This document shows, in pieces, positions 22,455 through 30,912 of a stretch of DNA of 64,000 nucleotides. Each line of letters begins with the position of its first letter. Positions within the stretch are counted from its first letter, which is position 1. The position numbers and the translations under genes are program-made. Under the pieces are notes generated by a model. The model was not told the origin of the DNA. It searched no databases and saw only the letters and a list, made by a program, of their open reading frames with translations. This DNA comes from Streptomyces sp. NBC_00223 (GTDB lineage: Bacteria > Actinomycetota > Actinomycetes > Streptomycetales > Streptomycetaceae). Where the stretch lies: the NCBI RefSeq assembly GCF_036199905.1, contig NZ_CP108109.1:6762501-6826500 (forward strand). Direction: 5' to 3'.

Positions 22455-23078
22455 ATGCTCAAGGACACCCCGCAGGAGTGGCAGGTCACGGCCAGCTCCA
22501 CCCCGTTCACCGGCAAGAAGACCGCCGTCCGCACGGACGCGGTGGTCATGCCGGACGGCAGCACCGTCACCCGCGACTACCAGGTCCACCCCGGCTCGGT
22601 GGCCGTGCTCGCCCTGGACGACGACCACCGGGTGCTGGTCCTCAAGCAGTACCGGCACCCGGTGCGGCACAGGCTCTGGGAGATCCCGGCGGGCCTGCTC
22701 GACATCCCCGGCGAGAACCCGCTGCACGCCGCCCAGCGCGAGCTGTACGAGGAGGCGCACGTCAAGGCCGAGGACTGGCGGGTGCTGACCGACGTCTTCA
22801 CCACGCCCGGCGGCTCCGACGAGGCGGTACGGATCTTCCTCGCGCGGAACGTCTCCGACGCGGACGGCGAGCGCTTCGCGGTCTCCGAGGAGGAGGCCGA
22901 CATGGAGTACGCCCGGGTCCCGCTGCCCGAGCTGGTCGCGGGCATCCTGGCGGGCGAGCTGCACAACAGCTGCCTGGTCCTCGGGGTGCTCGCGCTCTCG
23001 GCCGCGCTGGCCGGGGACGGGCTGGACGCGCTGCGGCCGGCGGAGGCGCCGTGGCCCGCGAGGCCGTTCACCGTGTAG
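22455..23078 (+). CDS. Nudix hydrolase (ADP-ribose pyrophosphatase type)
   Basis: This 207-residue protein has a Nudix box in ADP-ribose pyrophosphatase context: EIPAGLLDIPGE followed by AAQRELYEEAHV. The RELYEE core supplies the Mg-binding glutamates. The upstream beta strands (VAVLALDDDHRVLVLKQYRH) fit this subfamily, which hydrolyses ADP-ribose or other nucleoside diphosphate sugars. The chosen start is ATG 22455 (MLKDTPQEWQV), with GGAGGG six bases upstream. An in-frame ATG at 22374 overlaps the pyrG stop and would add 27 residues. The pyrG-Nudix pair is common in streptomycetes. Confidence 0.93.
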   Translation: MLKDTPQEWQVTASSTPFTGKKTAVRTDAVVMPDGSTVTRDYQVHPGSVAVLALDDDHRVLVLKQYRHPVRHRLWEIPAGLLDIPGENPLHAAQRELYEEAHVKAEDWRVLTDVFTTPGGSDEAVRIFLARNVSDADGERFAVSEEEADMEYARVPLPELVAGILAGELHNSCLVLGVLALSAALAGDGLDALRPAEAPWPARPFTV

Positions 23079-23270
23079 GGAGGTTCGCTTCGCGGGGGTA
23101 CGGGGGGTACGGCCGCTGTGGTGGCTGCGGTCAGGGGGCCGTGGGCGGCGGGATGATCCGATGGGGTGATCATTGAGGTCCCCGGCCGCGTCGGACCCTG
23201 GGGATGTGTGCCTGCTGTGAACTAGGCTCGGCGCACGCGACGACCACCTCACCAGCCGGGAGCGTGCCCC

Positions 23271-25601
23271 GTGACGGACCAGGCGCTCAACCCGCCGCCG
23301 GCGCCGTCCGCCGGGCCGGCCGAGGCCGAGGCCGCGCCCTCGGCGGCCGTGAGCGCCACGCCGGCCGAGGCCGCTCCCGTCACGTCCGCCGGCGCCGCTT
23401 CCGTACCCGCCGGGCCTGTTCCTGCCGGACCCCGGTCCGCCGGGCCGAGCCGCGGCGCCCCGCCCGCCCGTCCCGACGCACCCGCCGCTGCCGGGCGCCC
23501 GTCCGCCGCGGGAGGCGGCGGCGGGCGCGTCGGGACGATGCCCGCCGGGGGCGGGTTCTTCGCCGGGCGGGAACGTGAGCTGGGCGAGCTGCGGGGCGAG
23601 ATCGAGCGGCCCGGGCTCGGCGCGGCGGGCAAGGCCGGGGCCGCGCGCGCCCGGGTGCTGCTCGTCGTCGGACGCCCCGGCGTCGGCCGGACCGCCGTGG
23701 CCCTGCGGCTGGCCCGGGAGGTCGGCGACGCGTACCCCGACGGGCACTTCTTCGTACGGCTGACCGCCCCCGGCGGGGACCCCGTACCGGTCCGCCGCGC
23801 CGCGCGCACCCTGCTGCGGGCCCTGGACGCCAAGGCGGTCGGGACCGACGCCGTCGAGGCCCTGCGCGCGGCCACCGCCGGGCGGCGGCTGCTGCTCGTG
23901 CTGGACGACGTACGCCACTCCGACCAGCTCGCCCGGCTGCTGCCGGAGGCGCCCGGCAGCCTCGTCGTGGCCACCTCGGACGGTCCGCTGCCCGGCGTCC
24001 CCGACGTCCGACCGTGCACCCTCGGCGGGCTGGACACCCCCGCGGCCCTGGAACTGCTCGCCCACACCATCGGCGACACCCGCGTCACCAACGACCCGCG
24101 CGCCGCCGAGAGCCTTGTCCAGGAGATCGCCGGCCACCCCACCGCGCTGCGGCTGGTCGCCGCCTGGCTGGCCGCCCAGCCCCGGCTGTCGGTCTCCGAC
24201 GCGGCCGCCCGGCTGCGCGCCACCCCGGCCACCCCGTTCGTCCGGCCGCCCGAGCGCGCACCGGCCGCTGCCGGCGACAAGCCGCCGGCCTCCGGCAAGC
24301 GGTCGGCCGTAGCCACGGACAAGCCCTCCGCCGACAAGGCCGCGGCCTCCGACACGCCCCGCGCCAGCGCCCCCGCCGAGCTGACCCGCGCCTTCCGGGT
24401 CGTCTACGAGGACCTGCCGGCCACCGCCGCGCGGATGCTGCGGCTGCTGGTGCTCGCCCCGGCCGGAGCGGTGGACGCCCAGGTCGCCTCCGCGCTCGCC
24501 GGGTGCTCGGTGGCGGCCGCGCAGAGCACACTCGACGACTTCGTGGGCAACGCGCTGCTCTCCGGCGGCCCGGAGGAGTGCTACCAGGTCCCCGGCTGCC
24601 TGGAACCGCTGCTGCGCGGGCTGGTGGAGAGCACCGACCGGCCCGAGGACGTACGCCTCGCGCGGGCCCGGATGCTGGAGCGGACCGTACGGCTGCTGGA
24701 GGCGTGCCGTGCCGCGCTGGAGGGGGAGGAGACCCCCGGCGACGGGCTGCCGCGAGCCCTGCGCTTCGCGTCCTCCCCGGCGGCGGCCGACTGGCTGCGC
24801 TCCCGGCTGCCCGCGCTCAAGGCCGCCGCCCGGGCCGCCGTGGCGGACGGCGAACTCGACACCCTGGCCCGGCGGCTGATCGCCGCGCTCGTCCGGGCCC
24901 TGGTCGCCTTCCCCGGCGGCGGCACGATGGCCGCCGAGCGCTATGAACTCCACCGCCTCGTACTCGGCGTCGCCGAGCGCCGCGGGCTGCACCGGGAGAA
25001 GGCCGCGGCCCTGATCAACCTCGCCGACCTGGACGCGGAGGCCGGCCGCGGCGACCAGGCGATCGAGACGTACCGCCGGGCCCTGGACGCGGCCAGGGTG
25101 TGCGACGACACCGAGGCCGAGGGCCGGATCATGGAGGCGCTCGGCAGCACGTACCAGGAGCGGCGGGACCTGGCCCGCGCCTCCGACTGGTTCGGCCGCG
25201 CGCTGGCCCTGCGGCAGGCCCGCGGGGAGTTCGTCCAGCAGGCCAGGCTGCACGCCAGGATCGGCTCGGTCCTGACCTACCTCGGCCGTTACGGGCCCGC
25301 ACTGCGGGAGTGGCGGTCGGCCGCGCGGGTCCACCGGCGGCTGGGCGACCTCGCCTCGCAGGCCCGCGCGCTGACCGAGGCGGCCAGGGTCCAGGAGTAC
25401 GCGGGCCACCCCGAGGACGCGCTGCGGAGCTGCCGTGACGCGCTCTACTGGGCCCGGCAGGCCGGTGAACGCCGCCTTGAGGCGGCGGTGCTGCTGCGGC
25501 TCGCCGACACCCTGGAACGGCTCGGTGACCAGGGCGGCGCCCGGCTCCAGCGCGCGGCGGCCCGGCGGCTCTTCCGCCCCGGCGAGTTCCCCGACCTCTG
25601 A
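23271..25601 (+). CDS. STAND-type NTPase with TPR repeats
   Basis: This 776-residue protein begins with about 90 Ala/Pro-rich residues. An NB-ARC-like NTPase domain follows: FFAGRERELGEL at about 95, a P-loop GRPGVGRT at 134-141, and Walker B LLLVLDDV near 205. The C-terminal 200 residues form about five TPR repeats (KAAALINLADLDAEAGRGDQ and similar). It resembles the core of AfsR/SARP regulators but lacks an N-terminal DNA-binding domain. The usual P-loop Lys is Arg. The role is unknown; a signalling switch or scaffold is likely. GTG at 23271 follows a GGGAG site. Confidence 0.85.
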   Translation: MTDQALNPPPAPSAGPAEAEAAPSAAVSATPAEAAPVTSAGAASVPAGPVPAGPRSAGPSRGAPPARPDAPAAAGRPSAAGGGGGRVGTMPAGGGFFAGRERELGELRGEIERPGLGAAGKAGAARARVLLVVGRPGVGRTAVALRLAREVGDAYPDGHFFVRLTAPGGDPVPVRRAARTLLRALDAKAVGTDAVEALRAATAGRRLLLVLDDVRHSDQLARLLPEAPGSLVVATSDGPLPGVPDVRPCTLGGLDTPAALELLAHTIGDTRVTNDPRAAESLVQEIAGHPTALRLVAAWLAAQPRLSVSDAAARLRATPATPFVRPPERAPAAAGDKPPASGKRSAVATDKPSADKAAASDTPRASAPAELTRAFRVVYEDLPATAARMLRLLVLAPAGAVDAQVASALAGCSVAAAQSTLDDFVGNALLSGGPEECYQVPGCLEPLLRGLVESTDRPEDVRLARARMLERTVRLLEACRAALEGEETPGDGLPRALRFASSPAAADWLRSRLPALKAAARAAVADGELDTLARRLIAALVRALVAFPGGGTMAAERYELHRLVLGVAERRGLHREKAAALINLADLDAEAGRGDQAIETYRRALDAARVCDDTEAEGRIMEALGSTYQERRDLARASDWFGRALALRQARGEFVQQARLHARIGSVLTYLGRYGPALREWRSAARVHRRLGDLASQARALTEAARVQEYAGHPEDALRSCRDALYWARQAGERRLEAAVLLRLADTLERLGDQGGARLQRAAARRLFRPGEFPDL

Positions 25602-25611
25602 GCCCGCGCGA

Positions 25612-25627
25612 GCCCCGTCTGCGGGGC
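25612..25627 (+). terminator. Short hairpin after STAND gene
   Basis: GCCCCG at 25612-25617 pairs with CGGGGC at 25622-25627 around a TCTG loop, 10 bp after the stop codon. There is no T-run, so it is a modest terminator candidate. Confidence 0.5.
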
Positions 25628-25917
25628 CCGCTGCCCCCGCGCGCCTCGCCCGCGGCCGCCCGCTGACCTGCCGACCTCGCCCTTTTCACCCTCCCGGCGC
25701 CGCACAGCCTACGAAACAGCCAATGGTCTGTGAAAAACCTGCCACTTTGTAAGGCTGGACAGCGGCTCTTCCTTCACTAAACTGTTCCCGCCGCGCACAA
25801 CGCGGACAGGTCCGGATGTGTCGTGCCAACAGGCAGCATGTCGGGACTGACTTCGGTGTTCCCGAATTCGCCGTTTTACCCTTCCTGTCGTCCCTGAGTG
25901 CAAGGACAGTGATCCAC
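25628..25917. other. Promoter region of ald
   Basis: About 290 bp without a gene. The segment 25725-25800 is less GC-rich than its surroundings, which fits a promoter zone for ald, but no convincing -35/-10 pair could be assigned. Confidence 0.5.
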
Positions 25918-27033
25918 GTGAAGGTGGGCATCCCCCGCGAAGTCAAGAACAACGAGTTCCGCGTGGCCATCACCCCGGCCGGCGTGCACGAGCTCGTCCG
26001 CAACGGTCACCAGGTCGTCGTCGAGGAAGGCGCGGGCGCCGGCTCGTCCATCCCCGACGAGGAGTACATCGCGGCGGGCGCGGGCATCCTCGCCACCGCC
26101 GACGAGGTGTGGACCGCCGCCGATCTGCTGCTGAAGGTCAAGGAGCCGGTCGCGGAGGAGTACCACCGCCTCCGCAAGGACCAGACCCTCTTCACCTACC
26201 TCCACCTCGCCGCCTCCCGCGCGTGCACCGACGCGCTGCTGGAGTCCGGCACCACCGCGATCGCCTACGAGACGGTCGAGACCGCGGGCCGCCAGCTGCC
26301 GCTGCTCGCCCCGATGTCCGAGGTGGCCGGCCGGCTCGCCCCGCAGGTCGGTGCCTACCACCTGATGCGCTCGGCGGGCGGCCGCGGCGTGCTGCCCGGC
26401 GGCGTGCCCGGCGTGGTCTCCGGCAAGGCCGTGGTGATCGGCGCCGGCGTCTCCGGCTGGCACGCCACCACCATCGCGCTCGGTCTCGGCTTCCATGTCA
26501 CCCTGCTCGACAAGAATGTCGACAAACTCCGCGAGGCCGACAAGGTGTTCGGCAACCGCGTGCAGACCGTCGCCTCCAACGCATATGTGCTCGAACAGGC
26601 CGTGCTCGACGCCGACCTCGTCATCGGCGCGGTGCTGATCCCCGGCGCCAAGGCGCCCAAGCTGGTCAGCAACGAGCTGGTGTCGCGGATGAAGCAGGGT
26701 TCCGTACTTGTCGACATCGCGATCGACCAGGGCGGCTGCTTCGAGGACTCCCGTCCGACCACGCACGCGGAACCGACCTTCACCGTGCACGACTCGGTGT
26801 TCTACTGCGTCGCCAATATGCCCGGCGCGGTCCCCAACACCTCGACGTACGCGCTGACCAACGCCACGCTGCCGTACATCGTCGAGCTGGCCAACCGCGG
26901 CTGGCGGGACGCGCTGCGGCGCGACCCGGCGCTCGCCCTCGGTCTCAACACCCATGAAGGCCAAGTGGTGTACGGCCCGGTGGCCGAGGCGCACGGTCTG
27001 GACACCGCGGAACTGGCCGCTCTGCTGGGCTGA
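25918..27033 (+). CDS. ald: Alanine dehydrogenase
   Basis: This 371-residue NAD-dependent enzyme interconverts L-alanine with pyruvate and ammonia. It starts MKVGIPREVKNNEFRVAITP, has the pyruvate-binding KVKEP segment and the active-site YLHLAAS region, and has the Rossmann motif VVIGAGVSGWHA at about residue 170. The length matches the family exactly. The start GTG at 25918 is chosen by homology, with AAGGA about 11 bases upstream; a longer frame upstream is not supported. A strong hairpin follows the gene. Confidence 0.97.
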   Translation: MKVGIPREVKNNEFRVAITPAGVHELVRNGHQVVVEEGAGAGSSIPDEEYIAAGAGILATADEVWTAADLLLKVKEPVAEEYHRLRKDQTLFTYLHLAASRACTDALLESGTTAIAYETVETAGRQLPLLAPMSEVAGRLAPQVGAYHLMRSAGGRGVLPGGVPGVVSGKAVVIGAGVSGWHATTIALGLGFHVTLLDKNVDKLREADKVFGNRVQTVASNAYVLEQAVLDADLVIGAVLIPGAKAPKLVSNELVSRMKQGSVLVDIAIDQGGCFEDSRPTTHAEPTFTVHDSVFYCVANMPGAVPNTSTYALTNATLPYIVELANRGWRDALRRDPALALGLNTHEGQVVYGPVAEAHGLDTAELAALLG

Positions 27034-27059
27034 TTCGGCACTTTGTGCCAACTCCGCAC

Positions 27060-27096
27060 GCACGGCCGGGTCTTGTCAGTCGAGACCCGGCCGTGC
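27060..27096 (+). terminator. ald terminator hairpin
   Basis: GCACGGCCGGGTCT at 27060-27073 pairs perfectly with AGACCCGGCCGTGC at 27083-27096, a 14-bp stem with a 9-base loop, 26 bp after the ald stop. It should separate ald from the parA operon. Confidence 0.85.
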
Positions 27097-27164
27097 GCGT
27101 GGTTTCGCCCTTGACAGGCGGGCGTTCGATTGCCGACACATCGTGCCGTGTCCGGCGGATTGTG

Positions 27165-27194
27165 TTGCTGTGAACCACCGACACGCCATAGAGT
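27165..27194 (+). promoter_or_regulatory. Candidate promoter of the parA-scpAB operon
   Basis: TTGCTG at 27165-27170 and TAGAGT at 27189-27194 are spaced by 18 bases and fit the streptomycete housekeeping-type consensus. They lie about 70 bp upstream of the ParA start. This is assigned by pattern only. Confidence 0.5.
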
Positions 27195-27265
27195 CGCGAA
27201 GCGTCGGCTGTAGTCACGCCGACCTGTCTAGAAGTTTCCTGGTCACCAAGGAGGTAAGACGACTT

Positions 27266-28354
27266 GTGAATGAGTCGACATTTGCTCCCGGGGGTGGTCA
27301 ACCAGGAATGACCGTCGGTTCCGTCGCGGTCCGCACCTTCGAGTCCCGCCGACCCGAGACGCTCTCAGCGACCCAGCCTGCTTACGCCATGACGCCTTAC
27401 AACGACGACATCGACCTGCAGGACGGTCAGTTCTACGACCCGGACGCGGAGTACGAGCCGGACCCGGAGTACGCGGCCACGCTCGCCCCCGACGCCGCCC
27501 GCCAGCGCCGTGAGCGCGTGGGACCCACCGGCCGCCCACTGCCGTACTTCCCGATCCCGAACCCCCTCACCGACCACGGCCCGGCGAAGATCGTCGCGAT
27601 GTGCAACCAGAAGGGCGGGGTCGGCAAGACCACCTCGACCATCAACCTGGGTGCCGCGCTCGCCGAGTACGGACGCCGGGTGCTGCTTGTCGACTTCGAC
27701 CCGCAGGGCGCGCTCTCGGTCGGCCTCGGGGTCAACCCGATGGAACTCGACATCACGGTCTACAACCTGCTGATGGAACGCGGTCTCGCGGCGGACGAAG
27801 TACTGCTCAAGACTGCCGTGCCCGGCATGGATCTGCTGCCCAGCAATATCGACTTGTCGGCAGCCGAGGTCCAGTTGGTCAGCGAGGTGGCCCGTGAGTC
27901 CGCGCTCCAGCGCGCCCTCAAGCCGCTGCTGGCCGACTACGACTACATCGTGATCGACTGCCAGCCCTCCCTCGGTCTGCTCACCGTGAACGCGCTGACC
28001 GCCGCGCACTCGGTGATCGTGCCCCTGGAGTGCGAGTTCTTCGCGCTGCGCGGTGTCGCGCTGCTCACCGAGACCATCGAGAAGGTCCGCGAGCGGCTCA
28101 ACCCGGAGCTGGAGCTCGACGGCATCCTCGCCACGATGTACGACTCGCGCACCGTGCACAGCCGCGAGGTGCTCGCCCGCGTGGTCGAGGCGTTCGACGA
28201 CCATGTCTTCCACACCGTGATCGGCCGGACCGTACGGTTCCCCGAGACCACGGTGGCCGGCGAGCCGATCACCACCTACGCCTCCAACTCCGTCGGCGCG
28301 GCCGCGTATCGCCAGCTCGCCAGGGAGGTGCTCGCCCGGTGCCACGCCGAGTGA
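27266..28354 (+). CDS. ParA-like chromosome partitioning ATPase
   Basis: This 362-residue protein has a deviant Walker A motif, CNQKGGVGKTT, with Lys at about 121, then DFDPQGALS and the Walker B-type YIVIDCQPSLG. An unusual acidic Tyr/Asp-rich N-terminal segment of about 100 residues precedes the ATPase domain. It is the ParA-like protein encoded next to scpA/scpB in actinobacteria, distinct from the origin-linked ParA, and probably works with condensin loading or DNA positioning (inference). The start GTG at 27266 has a near-perfect AAGGAGGT site at 27248-27255. It overlaps the next gene by 16 bp. Confidence 0.93.
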   Translation: MNESTFAPGGGQPGMTVGSVAVRTFESRRPETLSATQPAYAMTPYNDDIDLQDGQFYDPDAEYEPDPEYAATLAPDAARQRRERVGPTGRPLPYFPIPNPLTDHGPAKIVAMCNQKGGVGKTTSTINLGAALAEYGRRVLLVDFDPQGALSVGLGVNPMELDITVYNLLMERGLAADEVLLKTAVPGMDLLPSNIDLSAAEVQLVSEVARESALQRALKPLLADYDYIVIDCQPSLGLLTVNALTAAHSVIVPLECEFFALRGVALLTETIEKVRERLNPELELDGILATMYDSRTVHSREVLARVVEAFDDHVFHTVIGRTVRFPETTVAGEPITTYASNSVGAAAYRQLAREVLARCHAE

Positions 28355-29004
28355 GTCTGCCGGGCGCCGACGAGCTGTTCCGGACCACCGGCGGGGCCTC
28401 GCTCCAGGCACCGCAGCCGCGGCAGCACAACGGCGCCGAGGCGCAGGGCGACCCGCGGCTGCGGTCCGTCCCCGGCGGCGGGGACGGCGAGGGCCAGGAG
28501 ACCGAGGGCGCGTACCACCCCGGCGACGAGCGGCCCGCAGGCGAGCGGGAGGACGACGGCGGCGCCGAGCACGGCGGCCGGGACGTCCCGCAGGCCCGCA
28601 GGGCGCTCACCGCCGAGCGGGGCACCCCGTCCTCGGTACCGGCCGTGCCGCCCATGCCGCCCGTGAACGCCAACCACCAGAACCAGCAGCCGCAGAAGGC
28701 ACAGCCGCCGATCACCGCGGTGCCGCAGCAGCCCTCCCAGCAGGCCCAGCCCGGCTCCCGGCGCAAGGCCCCGAGGCAGAACCGGCGTCCCAGCGGGCGC
28801 GAGCGGCACGACGAGAAGATCACCGTCTACGTTTCCGCCGAGGAACTGATGGACCTGGAGCACGCCCGGCTGGTGCTCCGCGGCGAGCACGGACTGGCCA
28901 TCGACCGGGGCCGGATCGTCCGCGAGGCCGTCGCCGTGGTCCTGGCCGACCTGGAGTCGCGCGGCGACGCGAGCATCCTCGTACGGCGTCTGCGGGGACG
29001 CTGA
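28339..29004 (+). CDS. Predicted DNA-binding partner of ParA-like protein
   Basis: This 221-residue protein starts MPRRVSLPGADELFRTTGG. It has a long Gln/Pro/Gly-rich disordered middle and a conserved C-terminal domain of about 65 residues beginning DEKITVYVSAEELMDLEHAR and ending SILVRRLRGR. The strand-helix-helix pattern of that domain, with a basic surface, resembles ribbon-helix-helix proteins. Being encoded directly after a ParA-like ATPase, it may be its DNA-binding partner; this is inference. The start is GTG 28339, chosen for GGGAGG at 28323-28328; GTG 28351 is the alternative, overlapping the ParA stop. Confidence 0.78.
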   Translation: MPRRVSLPGADELFRTTGGASLQAPQPRQHNGAEAQGDPRLRSVPGGGDGEGQETEGAYHPGDERPAGEREDDGGAEHGGRDVPQARRALTAERGTPSSVPAVPPMPPVNANHQNQQPQKAQPPITAVPQQPSQQAQPGSRRKAPRQNRRPSGRERHDEKITVYVSAEELMDLEHARLVLRGEHGLAIDRGRIVREAVAVVLADLESRGDASILVRRLRGR

Positions 29005-29089
29005 CCCGCGGCGCTTCCCGTGCGGGGTCCGCCGGTCCCGGACCCGGGCGAGGTAGCCTGCCGTCCTGATCCCCGCACCCAGGACCGCG

Positions 29090-30241
29090 ATGCCCACCAC
29101 CACGCCCGCCGACCCGGACCGCCCCCGCCGCCCGCTGGGCCGGGGCGGGAGGGCGCTGCCGCGCGGGGTGCCGGACGCGGAGCCGTACGAGCCGGTGGCG
29201 CCGGAGCCGGTGGGTCCCGAGACGCCCGCGCCGGAGCCCGCACCGGAGCCGTACGAGGCGGCGGTCCCCGAGACGCCCGTGCCCGCGGCTCCCACGGCGG
29301 ACGGCGAGCCCGTAGAGCCCACCGAGAGCGTCAAGTCCGCCGAGGCCGCCGACGGCGGGAACCGCTTCACCGTCCGGCTGGCGAACTTCGAGGGCCCCTT
29401 CGACCTCCTCCTCCAGCTGATCTCCAAGCACAAGCTGGACGTCACCGAGGTCGCCCTGTCCAAGGTGACCAATGAGTTCATGGCCTATCTGCACGCCATG
29501 GGCCCGGACTGGGACCTCGACCAGACCACCGAGTTCCTGGTCGTGGCCGCGACCCTGCTCGACCTCAAGGCCGCCCGGCTGCTGCCCTCCGCCGAGGTCG
29601 AGGACGAAGGCGACCTCGCGCTCCTGGAGGCCAGGGACCTGCTCTTCGCCCGGCTGCTCCAGTACCGCGCGTACAAGCGGATCGCCGCGATCTTCGCCGA
29701 GCGGCTGGAGGGCGAGGCGCTGCGTTGGCCCCGTACCGTCGGCCTGGAACCGCAGCACGCCGAACTGCTGCCCGAGGTCGTGCTCAGCGTCGGCCCCGAG
29801 CGGTTCGCCCGGCTCGCGGTCAAGGCGATGCAGCCCAGGCCGAAGCCGCAGGTGTACGTGGACCACATCCACGCGCCGCTGGTCAGCGTCCGTGAGCAGG
29901 GCGAGCATGTGATCGCGCTGCTGCGCGAGCTGGGCGCGGCCACCTTCGGGGAGCTGACCCGGGACGCCCCCGACACCCTCACCGTCGTCGCGCGCTTTCT
30001 GGCCCTGCTGGAGCTGTACCGGGAGAAGGCGGTGGCCCTCGACCAGGAGGAAGCCCTCGGTACGCTCCAGGTCCGGTGGACCGGCGCCGCCGACCCGTCG
30101 GCGGCGCCGCTGGTGACCGACGAGTTCGACCAGGAGGCGGCGGCGAAGCCCACCAGGCCCGCGCCCGCCGCGAAGGAGCCCGCCGACCCGGCGCCGTACC
30201 CCGCGCCCGACCCCCCGGCGCCGAATGGAGAGCAGCGATGA
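29090..30241 (+). CDS. scpA: Segregation and condensation protein A
   Basis: This 383-residue kleisin bridges the SMC dimer and works with ScpB in chromosome condensation. After about 85 Pro/Glu-rich residues, the kleisin domain begins RFTVRLANFEGPFDLLLQLI, with the SMC-binding helices KHKLDVTEVALSKVTNEF and later the C-terminal winged-helix region (FGELTRDAPDTLTVVARFLA). The Pro-rich N- and C-terminal extensions make it longer than the usual ~250 residues. The start ATG 29090 is the first good codon; a later start at the domain edge cannot be excluded. Its stop overlaps the scpB ATG. Confidence 0.93.
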   Translation: MPTTTPADPDRPRRPLGRGGRALPRGVPDAEPYEPVAPEPVGPETPAPEPAPEPYEAAVPETPVPAAPTADGEPVEPTESVKSAEAADGGNRFTVRLANFEGPFDLLLQLISKHKLDVTEVALSKVTNEFMAYLHAMGPDWDLDQTTEFLVVAATLLDLKAARLLPSAEVEDEGDLALLEARDLLFARLLQYRAYKRIAAIFAERLEGEALRWPRTVGLEPQHAELLPEVVLSVGPERFARLAVKAMQPRPKPQVYVDHIHAPLVSVREQGEHVIALLRELGAATFGELTRDAPDTLTVVARFLALLELYREKAVALDQEEALGTLQVRWTGAADPSAAPLVTDEFDQEAAAKPTRPAPAAKEPADPAPYPAPDPPAPNGEQR

Positions 30242-30912
30242 CCGACGTGGCCGATGTGACCGCCGCCACCCCGGGCGACCCGCCCCCGGCCGGCCTGCTC
30301 GCCGCCGAGATCGCCGGGCTCGACCTCAAGCCGGCCCTGGAAGCCGTCCTCATGGTCGTGGACGAACCCGCCACCGAGGAGCATCTGGCCAAGGTGCTCG
30401 ACCGGCCGCGCCGCGCGGTCGGCAAGGCGCTGCGCGAGCTGTCCGACGACTACACCCGCGAGGGCCGGGGCTTCGACCTGCGGCTTGTCGCGGGCGGCTG
30501 GCGTTTCTACACCCGGCCCGCCTTCGCGCCCGCCGTCGAGAGGTTCGTGCTCGACGGCCAGCACGCCCGTCTCACCCAGGCCGCGCTGGAGACGCTGGCG
30601 GTCGTCGCGTACCGGCAGCCGGTCAGCCGTTCGCGGGTCTCGGCGGTGCGCGGGGTGAACTGCGACGGCGTGATGCGCACCCTCCTCCAGCGGGGGCTGG
30701 TCGAGGAAGGTGGGACGGAACCCGAGACAGGTGCGATCCTGTACAGGACGACGAACTACTTCCTGGAACGTATGGGCCTGCGCAGCCTCGACGAGCTGCC
30801 CGAGCTCGCCCCGTTCCTGCCGGAGGCGGACGCGGTCGAGGCGGAGTCCCAGGAAGGGCTACCGTCGTTCGACCCGGACGCACCGGACGACACCTCGACT
30901 ACGGAAACTTGA
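30238..30912 (+). CDS. scpB: Segregation and condensation protein B
   Basis: This 224-residue protein has the two winged-helix domains of ScpB: LKPALEAVLMVVDEPATEEH near residue 30 and LTQAALETLAVVAYRQPVSR near 110, the most conserved segment of the family. It dimerises and binds ScpA in the SMC complex. The ATG at 30238 overlaps the scpA stop (ATGA), with GGAGAG just upstream, so translation is coupled. The acidic C-terminal tail ends with the TGA that overlaps the start of rluB. Confidence 0.94.
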   Translation: MTDVADVTAATPGDPPPAGLLAAEIAGLDLKPALEAVLMVVDEPATEEHLAKVLDRPRRAVGKALRELSDDYTREGRGFDLRLVAGGWRFYTRPAFAPAVERFVLDGQHARLTQAALETLAVVAYRQPVSRSRVSAVRGVNCDGVMRTLLQRGLVEEGGTEPETGAILYRTTNYFLERMGLRSLDELPELAPFLPEADAVEAESQEGLPSFDPDAPDDTSTTET

